Below, piece after piece: positions 42,578-52,412 of a stretch of 55,562 bases of DNA; positions within the stretch are counted from its first letter, which is position 1, and every line of letters starts with the position of its first letter. Location: positions 1 through 55,562 of the forward strand of contig CALXWW010000009.1 in NCBI GenBank assembly GCA_944392545.1, read 5' to 3'. The position numbers were made by a program, and so were the translations under genes. Source of the stretch: an uncultured Clostridia bacterium (GTDB taxonomy: Bacteria; Bacillota; Clostridia; TANB77; CAG-508). The notes beneath the pieces were generated by a model, which was not told the DNA's origin, ran no database searches, and saw nothing but the letters and a program-made list of their open reading frames with translations.

Positions 42578-45077
42578 TCCGGTTGTAGATGAAAACGGCA
42601 ATCCAGTTGTAGAACAAACAACTATAGAGAATTCTCTTATAAAAGTGACGGTACCAGAGAAAACATTTTGGGAGAAAGTAGTAAATTGGGCGGCAGTAGC
42701 AGTAGCAGTAGTAGCAGTTGTAGCACTTGGACCAGCAGCACTAGCAACAGCAATAGCTCTTGGTGCGGCTACGAAATATGTAGGGCACATAATAGTAGAA
42801 GCAGCATTGCCAGAAACTTTTTATTTACCAGTTTATGCTATTAGTCCAGAAGAAATATTCCAAAATAAAATAGGATTATTAGATGTGAACTTTTTTAATC
42901 CGAATTCATATGATAACATGCAAACTATAACGGGGCAAAACATAATACAAGTATCAACAGCATCGAAACTACAATCTACAATTTCAAGTTGGTATTTGAC
43001 ATTAAGAAATTTTGCATTAGTAGTATTATTAGTGGTATTGTTATACATTGGAATTAGAATTGTAACAAGTAGCGCGGCACAAGATAGAGCAAAATACAAA
43101 GAAAAATTATTTAATTGGATAGTAGCAATGTGTTTGTTATTCTTTATGCACTATATAATGGCATTTGCTACAACAATAGTTGAATCTATATCAGAAGGAA
43201 TAAATAATGTAAGTGAACCTATAATAGTTAAATTGCCTAATTTGGGAAATCGTGATTATCAAATGGAAGTAACAGAAACGAATCCAGATACAGGCAAGAA
43301 TGAAACAAAAGTACAAGGGGCACAAGAATGGTTTGCTACGGCAAATTTAATAAATACAAACAATAGTGATGAATACTTGTGGGGAACCAACTTAATGGGA
43401 ACATTAAGATTAGAGATGCAGATGGATTCGAACTTAACTGAGGATAACCAGTTATTAAGGCAATTGGGATATGTAGTACTATTTTTAGTAATGGTATTTT
43501 ATACAATAGCTTTTTTAGTAGTATATATAAAAAGATTAATAATGCTTGCTTTCCTAACAATGATAGCACCATTAGTTGCAATGACGTACCCATTAGATAA
43601 AATGAACGACGGTAATGCACAAGCATTTAATATGTGGCTGAAAGAATATGTATTTAACTTATTAATACAACCATTCCATTTAATACTATATACAATGTTA
43701 GTAGGTTCAGCTTTAGAATTTGCAAAAGATAATATGATATATGCTATAGTAGCAATAGGATTTATATTCCAGGCAGAAAAAATATTACGTAAATTCTTTG
43801 GATTTGACAAAGCAAGTACATTAGATACAAACGGATCTACTGTAGGAGGAATGCTTGCTATGGCAGGTATAAATCAATTAAAGAGGATTGGCAACATGGG
43901 TAAGAAGAAGGACGGAAAGAATGGAGGAAATTCTGGAAACGAAAATACTTCACCAAGATTAAGAACCGCAGATAGAGGAAAGAGCGCAAGAGAGCGTTTA
44001 GACAGAGCTCAACAAGACGGTTCAGACAATTCTCAACAAATGATACCACCTTCAGAGAATGATGAGAATAGAACAGCGCAACAAAGAATGCTGGATGCAT
44101 ATGATGAAAATTATGGAACTAATGAATGGGACCCTCAAGAAAGAGATGCATGGGCTAGAGATGTGTATGGCAACCAACCAGAGGGTATGAATTATACTGC
44201 AGAAGAATATGCACAGATTTTAAGAGATAGTGGATATGAAGAAGATGAAGTACAATCAATGGTTAGAGATTCTTATGGAAGCAGAGAGAATGAAGAAGCT
44301 ATACCACCAGCATCATCAGGTTCACTAGAAGCAGAGATACCAGAGCCAGCAGAAAATTCTACAGCCCCTCAAAGATTAAGGGATAGATTTGCAAGAAGCA
44401 AGGTATCAAAACCAATTAAAGGAATAATGGGAGTAGCAGGCGCTGGACTAAAATACGCAATACCAAAAGCAGGCAAGTTATATACAAAGGCAGCGCTAGG
44501 AATAGCGGCAGGGACTATAGGAGTGGCTGCAGGACTTGCATCTGATAATGATATGAACATCCTTAAATATGGAAGTGCTGGTGCAGCAACTGGATGGGCT
44601 GTCGGTAATGCGGCAGGAGGAATAGCAAGTAATGCTGGTCACAAGGTGGAAGAGATAGGCGAAAATATAGCTAGTACATATACATTATCAGCAGGAGGCG
44701 CAGAAGCAGAAAAAGCAAGGTTACAAGCTAAAGAGGATAGAGCAGCAATGAAAGATAAAGATAGAAGAAAAATGTATCTAGATAAAGTAAACAACGCTTC
44801 TCAAGCTAACATCAAAGAAATATTGAAAGATGCACAAGAATACAGAGAAAGTGGAGTTACAGATGATAAACTTATAATAAAAGCAATGAATGCAAAAGGC
44901 TTTGGAGATGGAAGAGCAAATAACGAAAGAGTAATACTTGCTCAACTTGCTAATGAAACAGGAAAAGATAATAAGAAAATTGAGGACATAAAGAAGAGAT
45001 TAAGCAGTAGAGGACTAAGTAATGAAGATGTAAACAAATATATTGACGGAATTAGAGAGATTACTGGTGCAGTATAA
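42564..45077 (+). CDS. VirB6/TrbL-like polytopic T4SS membrane protein
   Basis: An 837-residue reading frame with about seven or eight TM segments, near 33-65, 150-172, 188-210, 298-318, 322-342 and 372-410. It has a large extracytoplasmic loop (about 215-290) and a long hydrophilic, Gln/Glu/Asn-rich tail with a Gly/Ala-rich helical patch (AGTIGVAAGLAS). This matches the polytopic inner-membrane channel of T4SSs. No Shine-Dalgarno sequence precedes ATG 42564, so the N terminus probably lies in the frame of 42341. Confidence 0.75.
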   Translation: MNSGNPVVDENGNPVVEQTTIENSLIKVTVPEKTFWEKVVNWAAVAVAVVAVVALGPAALATAIALGAATKYVGHIIVEAALPETFYLPVYAISPEEIFQNKIGLLDVNFFNPNSYDNMQTITGQNIIQVSTASKLQSTISSWYLTLRNFALVVLLVVLLYIGIRIVTSSAAQDRAKYKEKLFNWIVAMCLLFFMHYIMAFATTIVESISEGINNVSEPIIVKLPNLGNRDYQMEVTETNPDTGKNETKVQGAQEWFATANLINTNNSDEYLWGTNLMGTLRLEMQMDSNLTEDNQLLRQLGYVVLFLVMVFYTIAFLVVYIKRLIMLAFLTMIAPLVAMTYPLDKMNDGNAQAFNMWLKEYVFNLLIQPFHLILYTMLVGSALEFAKDNMIYAIVAIGFIFQAEKILRKFFGFDKASTLDTNGSTVGGMLAMAGINQLKRIGNMGKKKDGKNGGNSGNENTSPRLRTADRGKSARERLDRAQQDGSDNSQQMIPPSENDENRTAQQRMLDAYDENYGTNEWDPQERDAWARDVYGNQPEGMNYTAEEYAQILRDSGYEEDEVQSMVRDSYGSRENEEAIPPASSGSLEAEIPEPAENSTAPQRLRDRFARSKVSKPIKGIMGVAGAGLKYAIPKAGKLYTKAALGIAAGTIGVAAGLASDNDMNILKYGSAGAATGWAVGNAAGGIASNAGHKVEEIGENIASTYTLSAGGAEAEKARLQAKEDRAAMKDKDRRKMYLDKVNNASQANIKEILKDAQEYRESGVTDDKLIIKAMNAKGFGDGRANNERVILAQLANETGKDNKKIEDIKKRLSSRGLSNEDVNKYIDGIREITGAV

Positions 45078-45092
45078 ATATATTTAACATTG

Positions 45093-45127
45093 AAATGGAA
45101 CAGAAAGTTATCTCTGTTCCATTTTAT
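45093..45127 (+). terminator. intercistronic hairpin
   Basis: AAATGGAACAGA (45093-45104) and TCTGTTCCATTT (45113-45124) form a perfect 12-bp stem with a weak T tract, likely a partial terminator or mRNA stabiliser inside the T4SS run. Confidence 0.65.
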
Positions 45128-45144
45128 AAAATAGGAGGACTTAA

Positions 45145-46101
45145 ATGAGAAAAAAAATAGCAGAATGGTATGTTAGAAATAAACAGAAGATAATGTTTGT
45201 AATATTTTTCTGTGCTGTAATAGTTGTTATTAGTTTAATAGTAAGATTTCTTGCTAAGATGGAAAGAGATAATGTAGCAAACAGCATTCAAGGAAATATA
45301 CAAAAAGGACCTACACAAGTAGCAAATTTTACAGACATATATGTAGAAGGAGAAGAGTCTGCTTTAACGGGAGAGAAAATTACAAGTTCACAAGTGAAAA
45401 TGTTAGAATATGTAAATCAATTTGTGGACTTATGCAATACAAAACAAGTTGAAAAAGCGTACAATTTATTATCAGATGAGTGCAAGGAAGAAGTATATCC
45501 ATCGTTAGATAGTTTTAAAAGAAATTATTATAATACTGTCTTTAATGGACAAAAAAGAAATATTTCGGTTGAATCATGGGCGAAAAATATATACAAAGTA
45601 AAATATGAAGTAGACGCATTATCTACAGGAGTATACACAGAGGAAAATACGCTTCAGGATTACATAAGTGTAATAAAAGATGATAATGGTGAAGGAAAGT
45701 TAAATGTAAATGGATATATAGGAAGAAAAGAAATAAACAAAGTGAAAAATAATAGCAATATTAATATAACAGTATTAAGAAGTGATAGCTATATGGATTA
45801 CGAAACATATACATATAGCATGACAAATAATACAAGTAATACCATTTTACTAGATGATAAAGAAGATACCAACAATATGTATATAGAAGATGAAAATGGA
45901 AACCAGTATACCGCGTATATTAATGAGTTAAGTGATGCAGAACTGATGCTAACCCCTGGAGAAACTAAACAAATTACTATTAAATATTATAATAAATATG
46001 GTTTAACCAAAAATATAAAAAATATAGTATTTAATAAAATTATTTTAAATTATAACGAAAATGAAGCAAGACAAGTGGCAGGAGTTCAAATAGAATTATA
46101 A
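45145..46101 (+). CDS. membrane-anchored NTF2/VirB8-like protein
   Basis: A 318-residue protein with one N-terminal TM helix (about 15-37). It is followed by an extracytoplasmic region in which CNTKQVEKAYNLLSDECKEEVYPSLDSFKRNYY resembles the start of NTF2-like domains, and a beta-rich C-terminal domain (about 205-318). VirB8 and the Gram-positive TcpC-type proteins have this anchor plus NTF2 fold, so a periplasm-side scaffold role is likely. It sits 12 bp before the wall-hydrolase gene. Confidence 0.6.
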   Translation: MRKKIAEWYVRNKQKIMFVIFFCAVIVVISLIVRFLAKMERDNVANSIQGNIQKGPTQVANFTDIYVEGEESALTGEKITSSQVKMLEYVNQFVDLCNTKQVEKAYNLLSDECKEEVYPSLDSFKRNYYNTVFNGQKRNISVESWAKNIYKVKYEVDALSTGVYTEENTLQDYISVIKDDNGEGKLNVNGYIGRKEINKVKNNSNINITVLRSDSYMDYETYTYSMTNNTSNTILLDDKEDTNNMYIEDENGNQYTAYINELSDAELMLTPGETKQITIKYYNKYGLTKNIKNIVFNKIILNYNENEARQVAGVQIEL

Positions 46102-46113
46102 TAGGAGTAAATT

Positions 46114-49100
46114 ATGGGAGAATTTTTCGAAAGCATGAAAAAGAACATGGCTAAGGTTTTAAAAAAAGCAGGAAAAGCAATAGCTAGAACGGTGATGCCG
46201 ATAGTTTTTATAATTTTTATACCACTTATTTTATTATCTGGATTAACATATGAGCAAACAAGACAGGATGCTTCGCCTAAACAAGGAGATATGTCAAATG
46301 TCCCATATGCATCAACCAAATATACTGCAGAGGTTACAATAGACGAACAGGGTAAAATAAGTACATCAATGACAGCTCAAGAGTTATGGGATGAAATGAT
46401 AAAAAACAACAGTAGAGTGGATGAATATTTAAGAGGTCCAGAAGAATTACTAAAACTTATGAGTGCTGAAATTGTAACTAGTTATCCAGACACTAGACCT
46501 AATCCAGACGAGGCAATAGACTGGGATACTTTGAATAAAAATATAAATTCAAACGAAACACAAGGAATTATAAAATTTAAGAGAGCAAAAGATGATGCTA
46601 CAACTGTTACAATGTCATATGTAGACAGTAAGACATTTTATGATTGGATAGAACAGTATAATACAACTGGAGATGAAGCGACAAAAGAAGAAATAATAAC
46701 TCATTTCACTATAGAAAAGAAAGCAGACTCAACTTCAGCAAGTAATATTACATCGTTAGATAATGTATTATTCATAGGAGATTCAATTACTGTAGGCTTA
46801 AATAGTTCAGGACTAATTCCAAATGCAACATTTAAGGCAGAGAGTGGAACAAAACCATCAGATTGGTTATCAAAAATAGATACATTACCACAAAATTCAG
46901 ATGATATAAGTTGTGTGTGTATTATGCTAGGAGTAAATGGTACAGGTGAAATAGAACAAATGAAGCAGTTAATTGATTCATTATCAGCAAGATATACAGG
47001 AAAAACCATATTTGTACAAAAAGTTTTACCAGTTGCAAATACATATACAAATTATGAAACGATGAACGAAGGTATAAAAACATATAATGACGCAATATCA
47101 AGTTATTGCAATGGAAAATCAAGTGTTAAATTTATAGATACATCAACGGGGTATGTTGATTCGTCAGGCGCGGCAAAAGCAGAATTATTTGACGGAGAAG
47201 GATTACACCCAACGAATTATCAAAAGTTAAGAGAGAATATAGAAAAGGCAATAACAGGAAAAACTTCATCTGAAAACTTAAGTGCAAATAGTAGTTCAAA
47301 ATACAGCGTTGTTGTAGGTGCGTGGAGACAGAGATTTGAAGAAAGAAAAGCTATAGGAGATGAAGACCCAGAAGAAGAATATATATCAGGAACTACAACA
47401 TATACTATGACTACACAGAAAATAGATTACCAAAGTATGGTAAGTGGATATACAATGCCATTTGACTATTTATGGGCTCTTCTAGTAACAGGAAGAGAAA
47501 AAGACTTTGTAATGGATTTGGCAGATTTAGTATATAATAGTGAAATAGAAATAACAATACATGATAACTATACAGAAGTTACAGATGTTGATACATATGA
47601 ATATACAAGAAAAACAAAGGTAAATACGCATGATATAACTGTAACAGGTAGTTGGAGTGATACTACATATAACGGAAGTACACCACCAGAAAAAATTTAT
47701 GAAGAAAATAAAGAGGGTTCTACAGGTGAAATAAAAAAAGACTATAAAATAGAACATACTATAGTAACTACAACAAATACATTAGATATTAGTTTAACTA
47801 AAGCGAATGTATGGATTGTAAATTATGCAAAAAAATATACACATGAAGAAGAAAATACAATAGCAAATGAGCCTATAACTAGTGATATGCCAACTGTTGA
47901 ATACCCAGATTCACCAGAGAAATCTGATAACGCAGATCCATGTGGAATTGGTGCGGCATTTGAAAAAGAAGTACAAGCAAAATACGAAGACAAAGATTCA
48001 GTAACGACTAATATGACTTGTACATCAGATTACTTCTATAGTGTTGAAGGAACAGTTACAAATAATAATACTGTAGTAACAAAAAAGTACACATCTTCAC
48101 CAGCCGAAATAACAGAAAAAACTGACAAAAATTCAGACACAGATAACTTTGTAACATTGTTTATAGATAACTACGATTTTAGAAATAATATACTAAGTGC
48201 ACCAGATTGGTTATTTGAAATATTAGAATCAAATCAAAAAACTGTTGATATGGTAGATTTAACTAAATATCTTATATATAAAGCAACAGGAATAAGTTAT
48301 AGTGTAACAGAATATGACTTCTCAGCATTTGATCCAAAGAACTTTAAGCGTATAGGTATAGGCACTGGAGATCCTTTAGCAGAATTTTTAAAAAGTTATG
48401 AAAATGAATCGTTAAGAACATATATGAATGGAACTTCTAATGACTATAGTTCGGTTTCAAAATATGTAAGTCAAGATAGAACACAATATAGATTATATTA
48501 TACTTCATTTGATGGCTGCTATAATTTTACATATGGAGTTATGGTTCATAGTAGTTATGGATTGAATAATAAACAATATTTTGCTGATGAAGGAATAGAC
48601 TTACAAGATTTAGTTAATCGTGCAATGAATGGGGAAGATGTATATGTGGATGTTGAAATCATAGATAGAATTTTTATAAGAATCATAAATGATAGAAGAA
48701 ATAGTCTAAAAGAAATATTAGAAGAACGCGGAGTAAGTATGGAACCTCATCAAATTGATGCACTTGTTAGCGTGTCATATCAATATGGAAACTGTGGACA
48801 ATATTATAGCGGCTCAGAGAATATAGGAGATTTATATAGAACATATTATCAAACAGGCGACGTTGAGGGATTTAAAAATAAAGCACATGCTGAAACAGGA
48901 GAGGGAGGAAAAGCATACTACTTTATTGGAGATTTGTATAAAGCTAGAAAAGAAGCTACCTGGACATTATTCCATGAGGGAAAATATATATTATCTAATG
49001 GAGAAGAAGTGACAGGAGGTGCTGGTGTGGTAGAATTTGCTTTACAGTTTGTTGGAGAGAATCATACAAGATTTACAGGCTATAGTCCAAGTAATGGAGT

Positions 49101-49509
49101 CACAGATATATGGTTCCCAGCCGACTGGTGTGCAATGTTTGTTTCTTATTGTTATAATGAATGTGGATTAATACCAAATGTGTTACCAAGGCCTTTTTCT
49201 GCATGTGGTATAATTAGTGAGTTATATAATGCAGGTAATCCAAGAGTAAAGATAGTTGGTGATAGGGGAGTATTCAAAGGAGTACCAAAGGATAATTACA
49301 TTCCAAGCCCAGGAGACATAATATTCTTTAACTGGGGAACTGATACAAATGCGTCTCATACAGGAATAGTTGTAAGTTGTGACGGAACAAAGGTTTATAC
49401 TGTTGAAGGAAATTCGGGAGGAGAAAAGTGGCCTCGAAGTATTGTAAGAGAAAAAGAATACAGTTTAGACGCAGCTTGTATTGTAGGGTATATATCTTTA
49501 AATGAATAA
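46114..49509 (+). CDS. multidomain T4SS wall hydrolase: SGNH + GH24-like lysozyme + CHAP
   Basis: A 1131-residue protein with an N-terminal TM anchor (about 24-43). An SGNH/GDSL hydrolase domain lies at about 215-390 (VLFIGDSITVG, then MLGVNG and DGEGLHPTNY for the Ser, Asn and Asp/His blocks). A long beta-rich, Thr/Glu-rich region follows. A GH24-like lysozyme segment lies at about 770-960 (FLKSYENESLRTYM, NFTYGVMVH, PHQIDALVSVSYQYGN), and a C-terminal CHAP amidase/peptidase at about 970-1131 (DWCAMFVSYCYNECG with the catalytic Cys, SHTGIVVS with the His). It would open the peptidoglycan for the secretion channel, with the SGNH part perhaps removing O-acetyl groups. Its place inside the T4SS cluster matches VirB1/TcpG-type enzymes. 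Confidence 0.85.
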   Translation: MGEFFESMKKNMAKVLKKAGKAIARTVMPIVFIIFIPLILLSGLTYEQTRQDASPKQGDMSNVPYASTKYTAEVTIDEQGKISTSMTAQELWDEMIKNNSRVDEYLRGPEELLKLMSAEIVTSYPDTRPNPDEAIDWDTLNKNINSNETQGIIKFKRAKDDATTVTMSYVDSKTFYDWIEQYNTTGDEATKEEIITHFTIEKKADSTSASNITSLDNVLFIGDSITVGLNSSGLIPNATFKAESGTKPSDWLSKIDTLPQNSDDISCVCIMLGVNGTGEIEQMKQLIDSLSARYTGKTIFVQKVLPVANTYTNYETMNEGIKTYNDAISSYCNGKSSVKFIDTSTGYVDSSGAAKAELFDGEGLHPTNYQKLRENIEKAITGKTSSENLSANSSSKYSVVVGAWRQRFEERKAIGDEDPEEEYISGTTTYTMTTQKIDYQSMVSGYTMPFDYLWALLVTGREKDFVMDLADLVYNSEIEITIHDNYTEVTDVDTYEYTRKTKVNTHDITVTGSWSDTTYNGSTPPEKIYEENKEGSTGEIKKDYKIEHTIVTTTNTLDISLTKANVWIVNYAKKYTHEEENTIANEPITSDMPTVEYPDSPEKSDNADPCGIGAAFEKEVQAKYEDKDSVTTNMTCTSDYFYSVEGTVTNNNTVVTKKYTSSPAEITEKTDKNSDTDNFVTLFIDNYDFRNNILSAPDWLFEILESNQKTVDMVDLTKYLIYKATGISYSVTEYDFSAFDPKNFKRIGIGTGDPLAEFLKSYENESLRTYMNGTSNDYSSVSKYVSQDRTQYRLYYTSFDGCYNFTYGVMVHSSYGLNNKQYFADEGIDLQDLVNRAMNGEDVYVDVEIIDRIFIRIINDRRNSLKEILEERGVSMEPHQIDALVSVSYQYGNCGQYYSGSENIGDLYRTYYQTGDVEGFKNKAHAETGEGGKAYYFIGDLYKARKEATWTLFHEGKYILSNGEEVTGGAGVVEFALQFVGENHTRFTGYSPSNGVTDIWFPADWCAMFVSYCYNECGLIPNVLPRPFSACGIISELYNAGNPRVKIVGDRGVFKGVPKDNYIPSPGDIIFFNWGTDTNASHTGIVVSCDGTKVYTVEGNSGGEKWPRSIVREKEYSLDAACIVGYISLNE

Positions 49510-49554
49510 ACCCAATAACATTAAGTATAGAATATGTTAAGGAGATATTAAATT

Positions 49555-49956
49555 ATGAAAAAAGTTATTATAACGTTAGTTACAATACTTGTGATATTAA
49601 TTATTGTTTTATGTTATATAAACATAAAGGCTAAAAATGAATATGATGACGAGCTGAAGTTGCAAGAAGAACTATATTTAAATGGAATAAATAATCCTGG
49701 GCTTGTTATAAATGGATTAACTCCAAGTGAAGTAAAGGTAGATAATATATTTTTTACAGTAGAAGAATGCATAAAAACATATATAAAAAATGCTACGGAT
49801 AATAACAATCAAATTTTATATAGCTTATTGGATTATAAATATATTGATAAGAATAGTGTAACTATTGATAATGTAAGTGAACTTTTTATAAAAGATGAAA
49901 GTAATCATTTAAACAAAACCATAGAGGAGTATGGAATTTCTCGGAGTAAATTATAG
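49555..49956 (+). CDS. NTF2-like T4SS protein, N-terminal piece (probable frameshift)
   Basis: 133 residues with a TM anchor (IITLVTILVILIIVLCYI) and the beginning of an NTF2-like domain (TVEECIKTYIKNATDNNNQILYSLLDYKY). The frame runs into TAG 26 bases after the start of the next frame. The next frame continues the same domain, so the two are probably one gene broken by a single-base shift. Confidence 0.55.
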   Translation: MKKVIITLVTILVILIIVLCYINIKAKNEYDDELKLQEELYLNGINNPGLVINGLTPSEVKVDNIFFTVEECIKTYIKNATDNNNQILYSLLDYKYIDKNSVTIDNVSELFIKDESNHLNKTIEEYGISRSKL

Positions 49957-50905
49957 TACTTATTACGCAAAGCATTTGTTTGGAGAAAGCGAAATGTATT
50001 TTATGGTTAATTTAGATTTATCAACAAAAGCTTTTTCTGTAATACCAATTAATAAAGAAGAATATACAACAAAAATTTCAGAAACAATTGCGACATCTAA
50101 TAGTCAGGAAGATAAAGTTGAAAGAAATGAATATAATATTATTCCATATAAATATTATGAGGAAGAAGATGTAGTAGATAGATATCTTCAAGATTATATA
50201 GAATTAGCTTTATTTAATCCAGAAATAGTTTACGAAAAGTTGGATGAAGAATACAAAACTAAAAAATTTCAAAATTATGAAAGTTTTAAAAACTATGTTA
50301 ACAATAATAAAGAAAAATTAGAAACTATGTGTAAGTCAATAAGAAAGAAATATACTGACTTTGAAACATATCAAGAATATGAAGAATATTATAGCCAAGT
50401 ATCTAAAATGGATTTACAACAGTATAAAGTAGAAGATAATATGGGAACAAAGCGATACATATGTATTGATGGTAATGGCTCTTATTATATATTTGATGTA
50501 AATTCAATAATGAATTATACTTTGATTTTAGATACGTACACAATAGATTTGCCAGAATTTGTTGAGAAGTATAATGAAGCTAATAGTGCTGAAAAAGCAG
50601 GAATGAATTTAGAAAAAGTTATGAATGCTTTGGCAGATAAAGACTATAAATATGTATATGATAAATTAGATGAAACATTTAAAGCTAATAAATTTCCAAC
50701 GCAAGCAGATTTTGAAAAATACGTTCAGGAAAATTTATATTCATATATAGAAACGGAATTTTCTAATTATAAAAACAGTGGAGAGCTACATATGTATGAC
50801 GTAACATTTAAAGATAAAGCTAATGAAAAGAATGAAGCTATAACCAAAACATTTATAATCAAACTTCTAGAGGGAACAGACTTTGTAATTTCATTTAATG
50901 TATAG
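49931..50905 (+). CDS. NTF2-like T4SS protein, C-terminal piece
   Basis: 324 residues that finish the broken first NTF2-like unit and carry two further similar units. Each opens with a helix and a YEKLDEEYKTKKFQNYESFKNYV or YDKLDETFKANKFPTQADFEKYV signature. The repeated fold suggests a VirB8/TcpC-like scaffold. The ATG has GAGGAG only one base upstream, too close for good initiation. It ends before a clear terminator, the last gene of the T4SS run. Confidence 0.55.
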   Translation: MEFLGVNYSTYYAKHLFGESEMYFMVNLDLSTKAFSVIPINKEEYTTKISETIATSNSQEDKVERNEYNIIPYKYYEEEDVVDRYLQDYIELALFNPEIVYEKLDEEYKTKKFQNYESFKNYVNNNKEKLETMCKSIRKKYTDFETYQEYEEYYSQVSKMDLQQYKVEDNMGTKRYICIDGNGSYYIFDVNSIMNYTLILDTYTIDLPEFVEKYNEANSAEKAGMNLEKVMNALADKDYKYVYDKLDETFKANKFPTQADFEKYVQENLYSYIETEFSNYKNSGELHMYDVTFKDKANEKNEAITKTFIIKLLEGTDFVISFNV

Positions 50906-50921
50906 CAATAAAGTAAAAAAC

Positions 50922-50962
50922 ATAAAAGAAGGAAAAATAAAAATTCCTTCTTTTATATTTTT
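50922..50962 (+). terminator. terminator of T4SS operon
   Basis: ATAAAAGAAGGAA and TTCCTTCTTTTAT form a 13-bp stem followed by T residues. Confidence 0.85.
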
Positions 50963-50993
50963 CCTATAAATAACATAAGTTAATACAATAAAT

Positions 50994-51022
50994 TTGAAAA
51001 AAATAAAAATATAAAGTATAAT
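50994..51022 (+). promoter_or_regulatory. promoter of acidic protein gene
   Basis: TTGAAA (50994-50999), 17 bp, TATAAT (51017-51022). Confidence 0.7.
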
Positions 51023-51067
51023 ATATATAATTCAATTATGTATAAGAAGTGTTATGGGAGGTAGAAG

Positions 51068-52399
51068 ATGAAAGAAAAAAACAGGGAATCTATAACAGAA
51101 AATATATTACAAATGCATACAAAGCTTTCGACAGAATTTGAAGAAAAAGGCCAAGAAGTAGAAAGCATTGGCTACTATAAAGATTTTAAAATAAAGAATT
51201 CTGGTCTTGCTATAAGTGATGCATATGTTGTTAAATTAAAAAATAGTCAAGATAGTAAAGCAATAGATGAAAATGAACAAAAACAAAAAATAATATATGA
51301 AATAAGAGATGAAGATAATAATTTAATAGCAAGTGTAAATGAGCTTGGAGAAATACAGTTCGAAGAATCATATCTAGAATCACTAAAAGAGATAAATGAA
51401 GGATATTATGATAAATTAACTCTTGAGGAAGCAGAGTTTGAACTGCCAGAGGAGTTAGAAAAGGATGATATAGTTTTAAGTAGAGAAGAGATAGAAGAAA
51501 GACAAAATGAAGAAAGAATATCTGATATTTCTAAAGCTATAGGAACTAAAGAGATAAACTCATATTCAGAAATGAAAGCAGATCAAACTCCAATGTTCGA
51601 CAAAGTTATTAACAAGCAAGAAATTGACCCAAATAGCAGGGTTACGCAGGGAGAAACTTTAGCAGATATGATACCTGAAATAAAAGAAAAAGGAATTGTA
51701 AAAGTTGGCGTGGTATATTCAGATTATAGCAAAGGTCAAAACGGAAGATTTTCATTTGTAGGAATTGATAAGAATGGTCAAATTCAAACGATAGATAGTT
51801 TAGAAAATACGCAAGGTGCAACGACAGGACAAACAATAACATCTATAAATAGTAGAGATGGGAGTTTAGTAGAGCAAGAGCAAGTATCTGGTTTAGTAAG
51901 GATAAACGGAAGAAGCACTACAAACGGGCAGGAGGAAATGTTATCTGTGAGAGTTGGACAATATGGTATTCTAGAAGTAGATTATGTAAGAGCAGATTTG
52001 AGTAGAGAAAAAAGTGAAAGATATTTATCTGCACCAATAGAGACAAAAAATCAAAGACCAACTTCGAGAGAAGTAAGAGATGTAATGGACAAAAATAGAA
52101 ATACAGAGATAGAAGGAGAGCTAGAAAGAGCAGAAGGTGAAATTGAAAGAGATGAAGATACACAACTAAGAAATATAGATGATACAGCCTCAAATGACGA
52201 ATTAACACCTGATGAAGTAATAGTGTTAGAAAATGGAGAAGAAACAACGATAAGAAAAGAAGCAGCTAAGGCTAAAGTATCTCCAGAAGAATTTGCAAGA
52301 AAATATAACGAAAGAGGAGGAAAGACTCCTGATGAAAAAATAGAAGCTATTCATGAAGAGATAGAGGAAGAGTTTGGAACACCGTTAAGAAATAGATAA
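51068..52399 (+). CDS. large acidic soluble protein, unknown
   Basis: A 443-residue, highly charged protein without signal peptide or TM segment. Residues about 190-320 look beta-rich with repeated short strands (VGVVYSDYSKGQNGRFSFVGIDKNGQIQTI ... SVRVGQYGILEVDY). The last 100 residues are Glu/Arg-rich helices, with KAKVSPEEFARKYNERGGKT near the end. It has its own promoter and follows the T4SS run, so it could be a cytosolic accessory or a secreted substrate, but neither is shown. The family is not recognised. Confidence 0.6.
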   Translation: MKEKNRESITENILQMHTKLSTEFEEKGQEVESIGYYKDFKIKNSGLAISDAYVVKLKNSQDSKAIDENEQKQKIIYEIRDEDNNLIASVNELGEIQFEESYLESLKEINEGYYDKLTLEEAEFELPEELEKDDIVLSREEIEERQNEERISDISKAIGTKEINSYSEMKADQTPMFDKVINKQEIDPNSRVTQGETLADMIPEIKEKGIVKVGVVYSDYSKGQNGRFSFVGIDKNGQIQTIDSLENTQGATTGQTITSINSRDGSLVEQEQVSGLVRINGRSTTNGQEEMLSVRVGQYGILEVDYVRADLSREKSERYLSAPIETKNQRPTSREVRDVMDKNRNTEIEGELERAEGEIERDEDTQLRNIDDTASNDELTPDEVIVLENGEETTIRKEAAKAKVSPEEFARKYNERGGKTPDEKIEAIHEEIEEEFGTPLRNR

Positions 52400-52412
52400 T
52401 CTTTAATCATAT

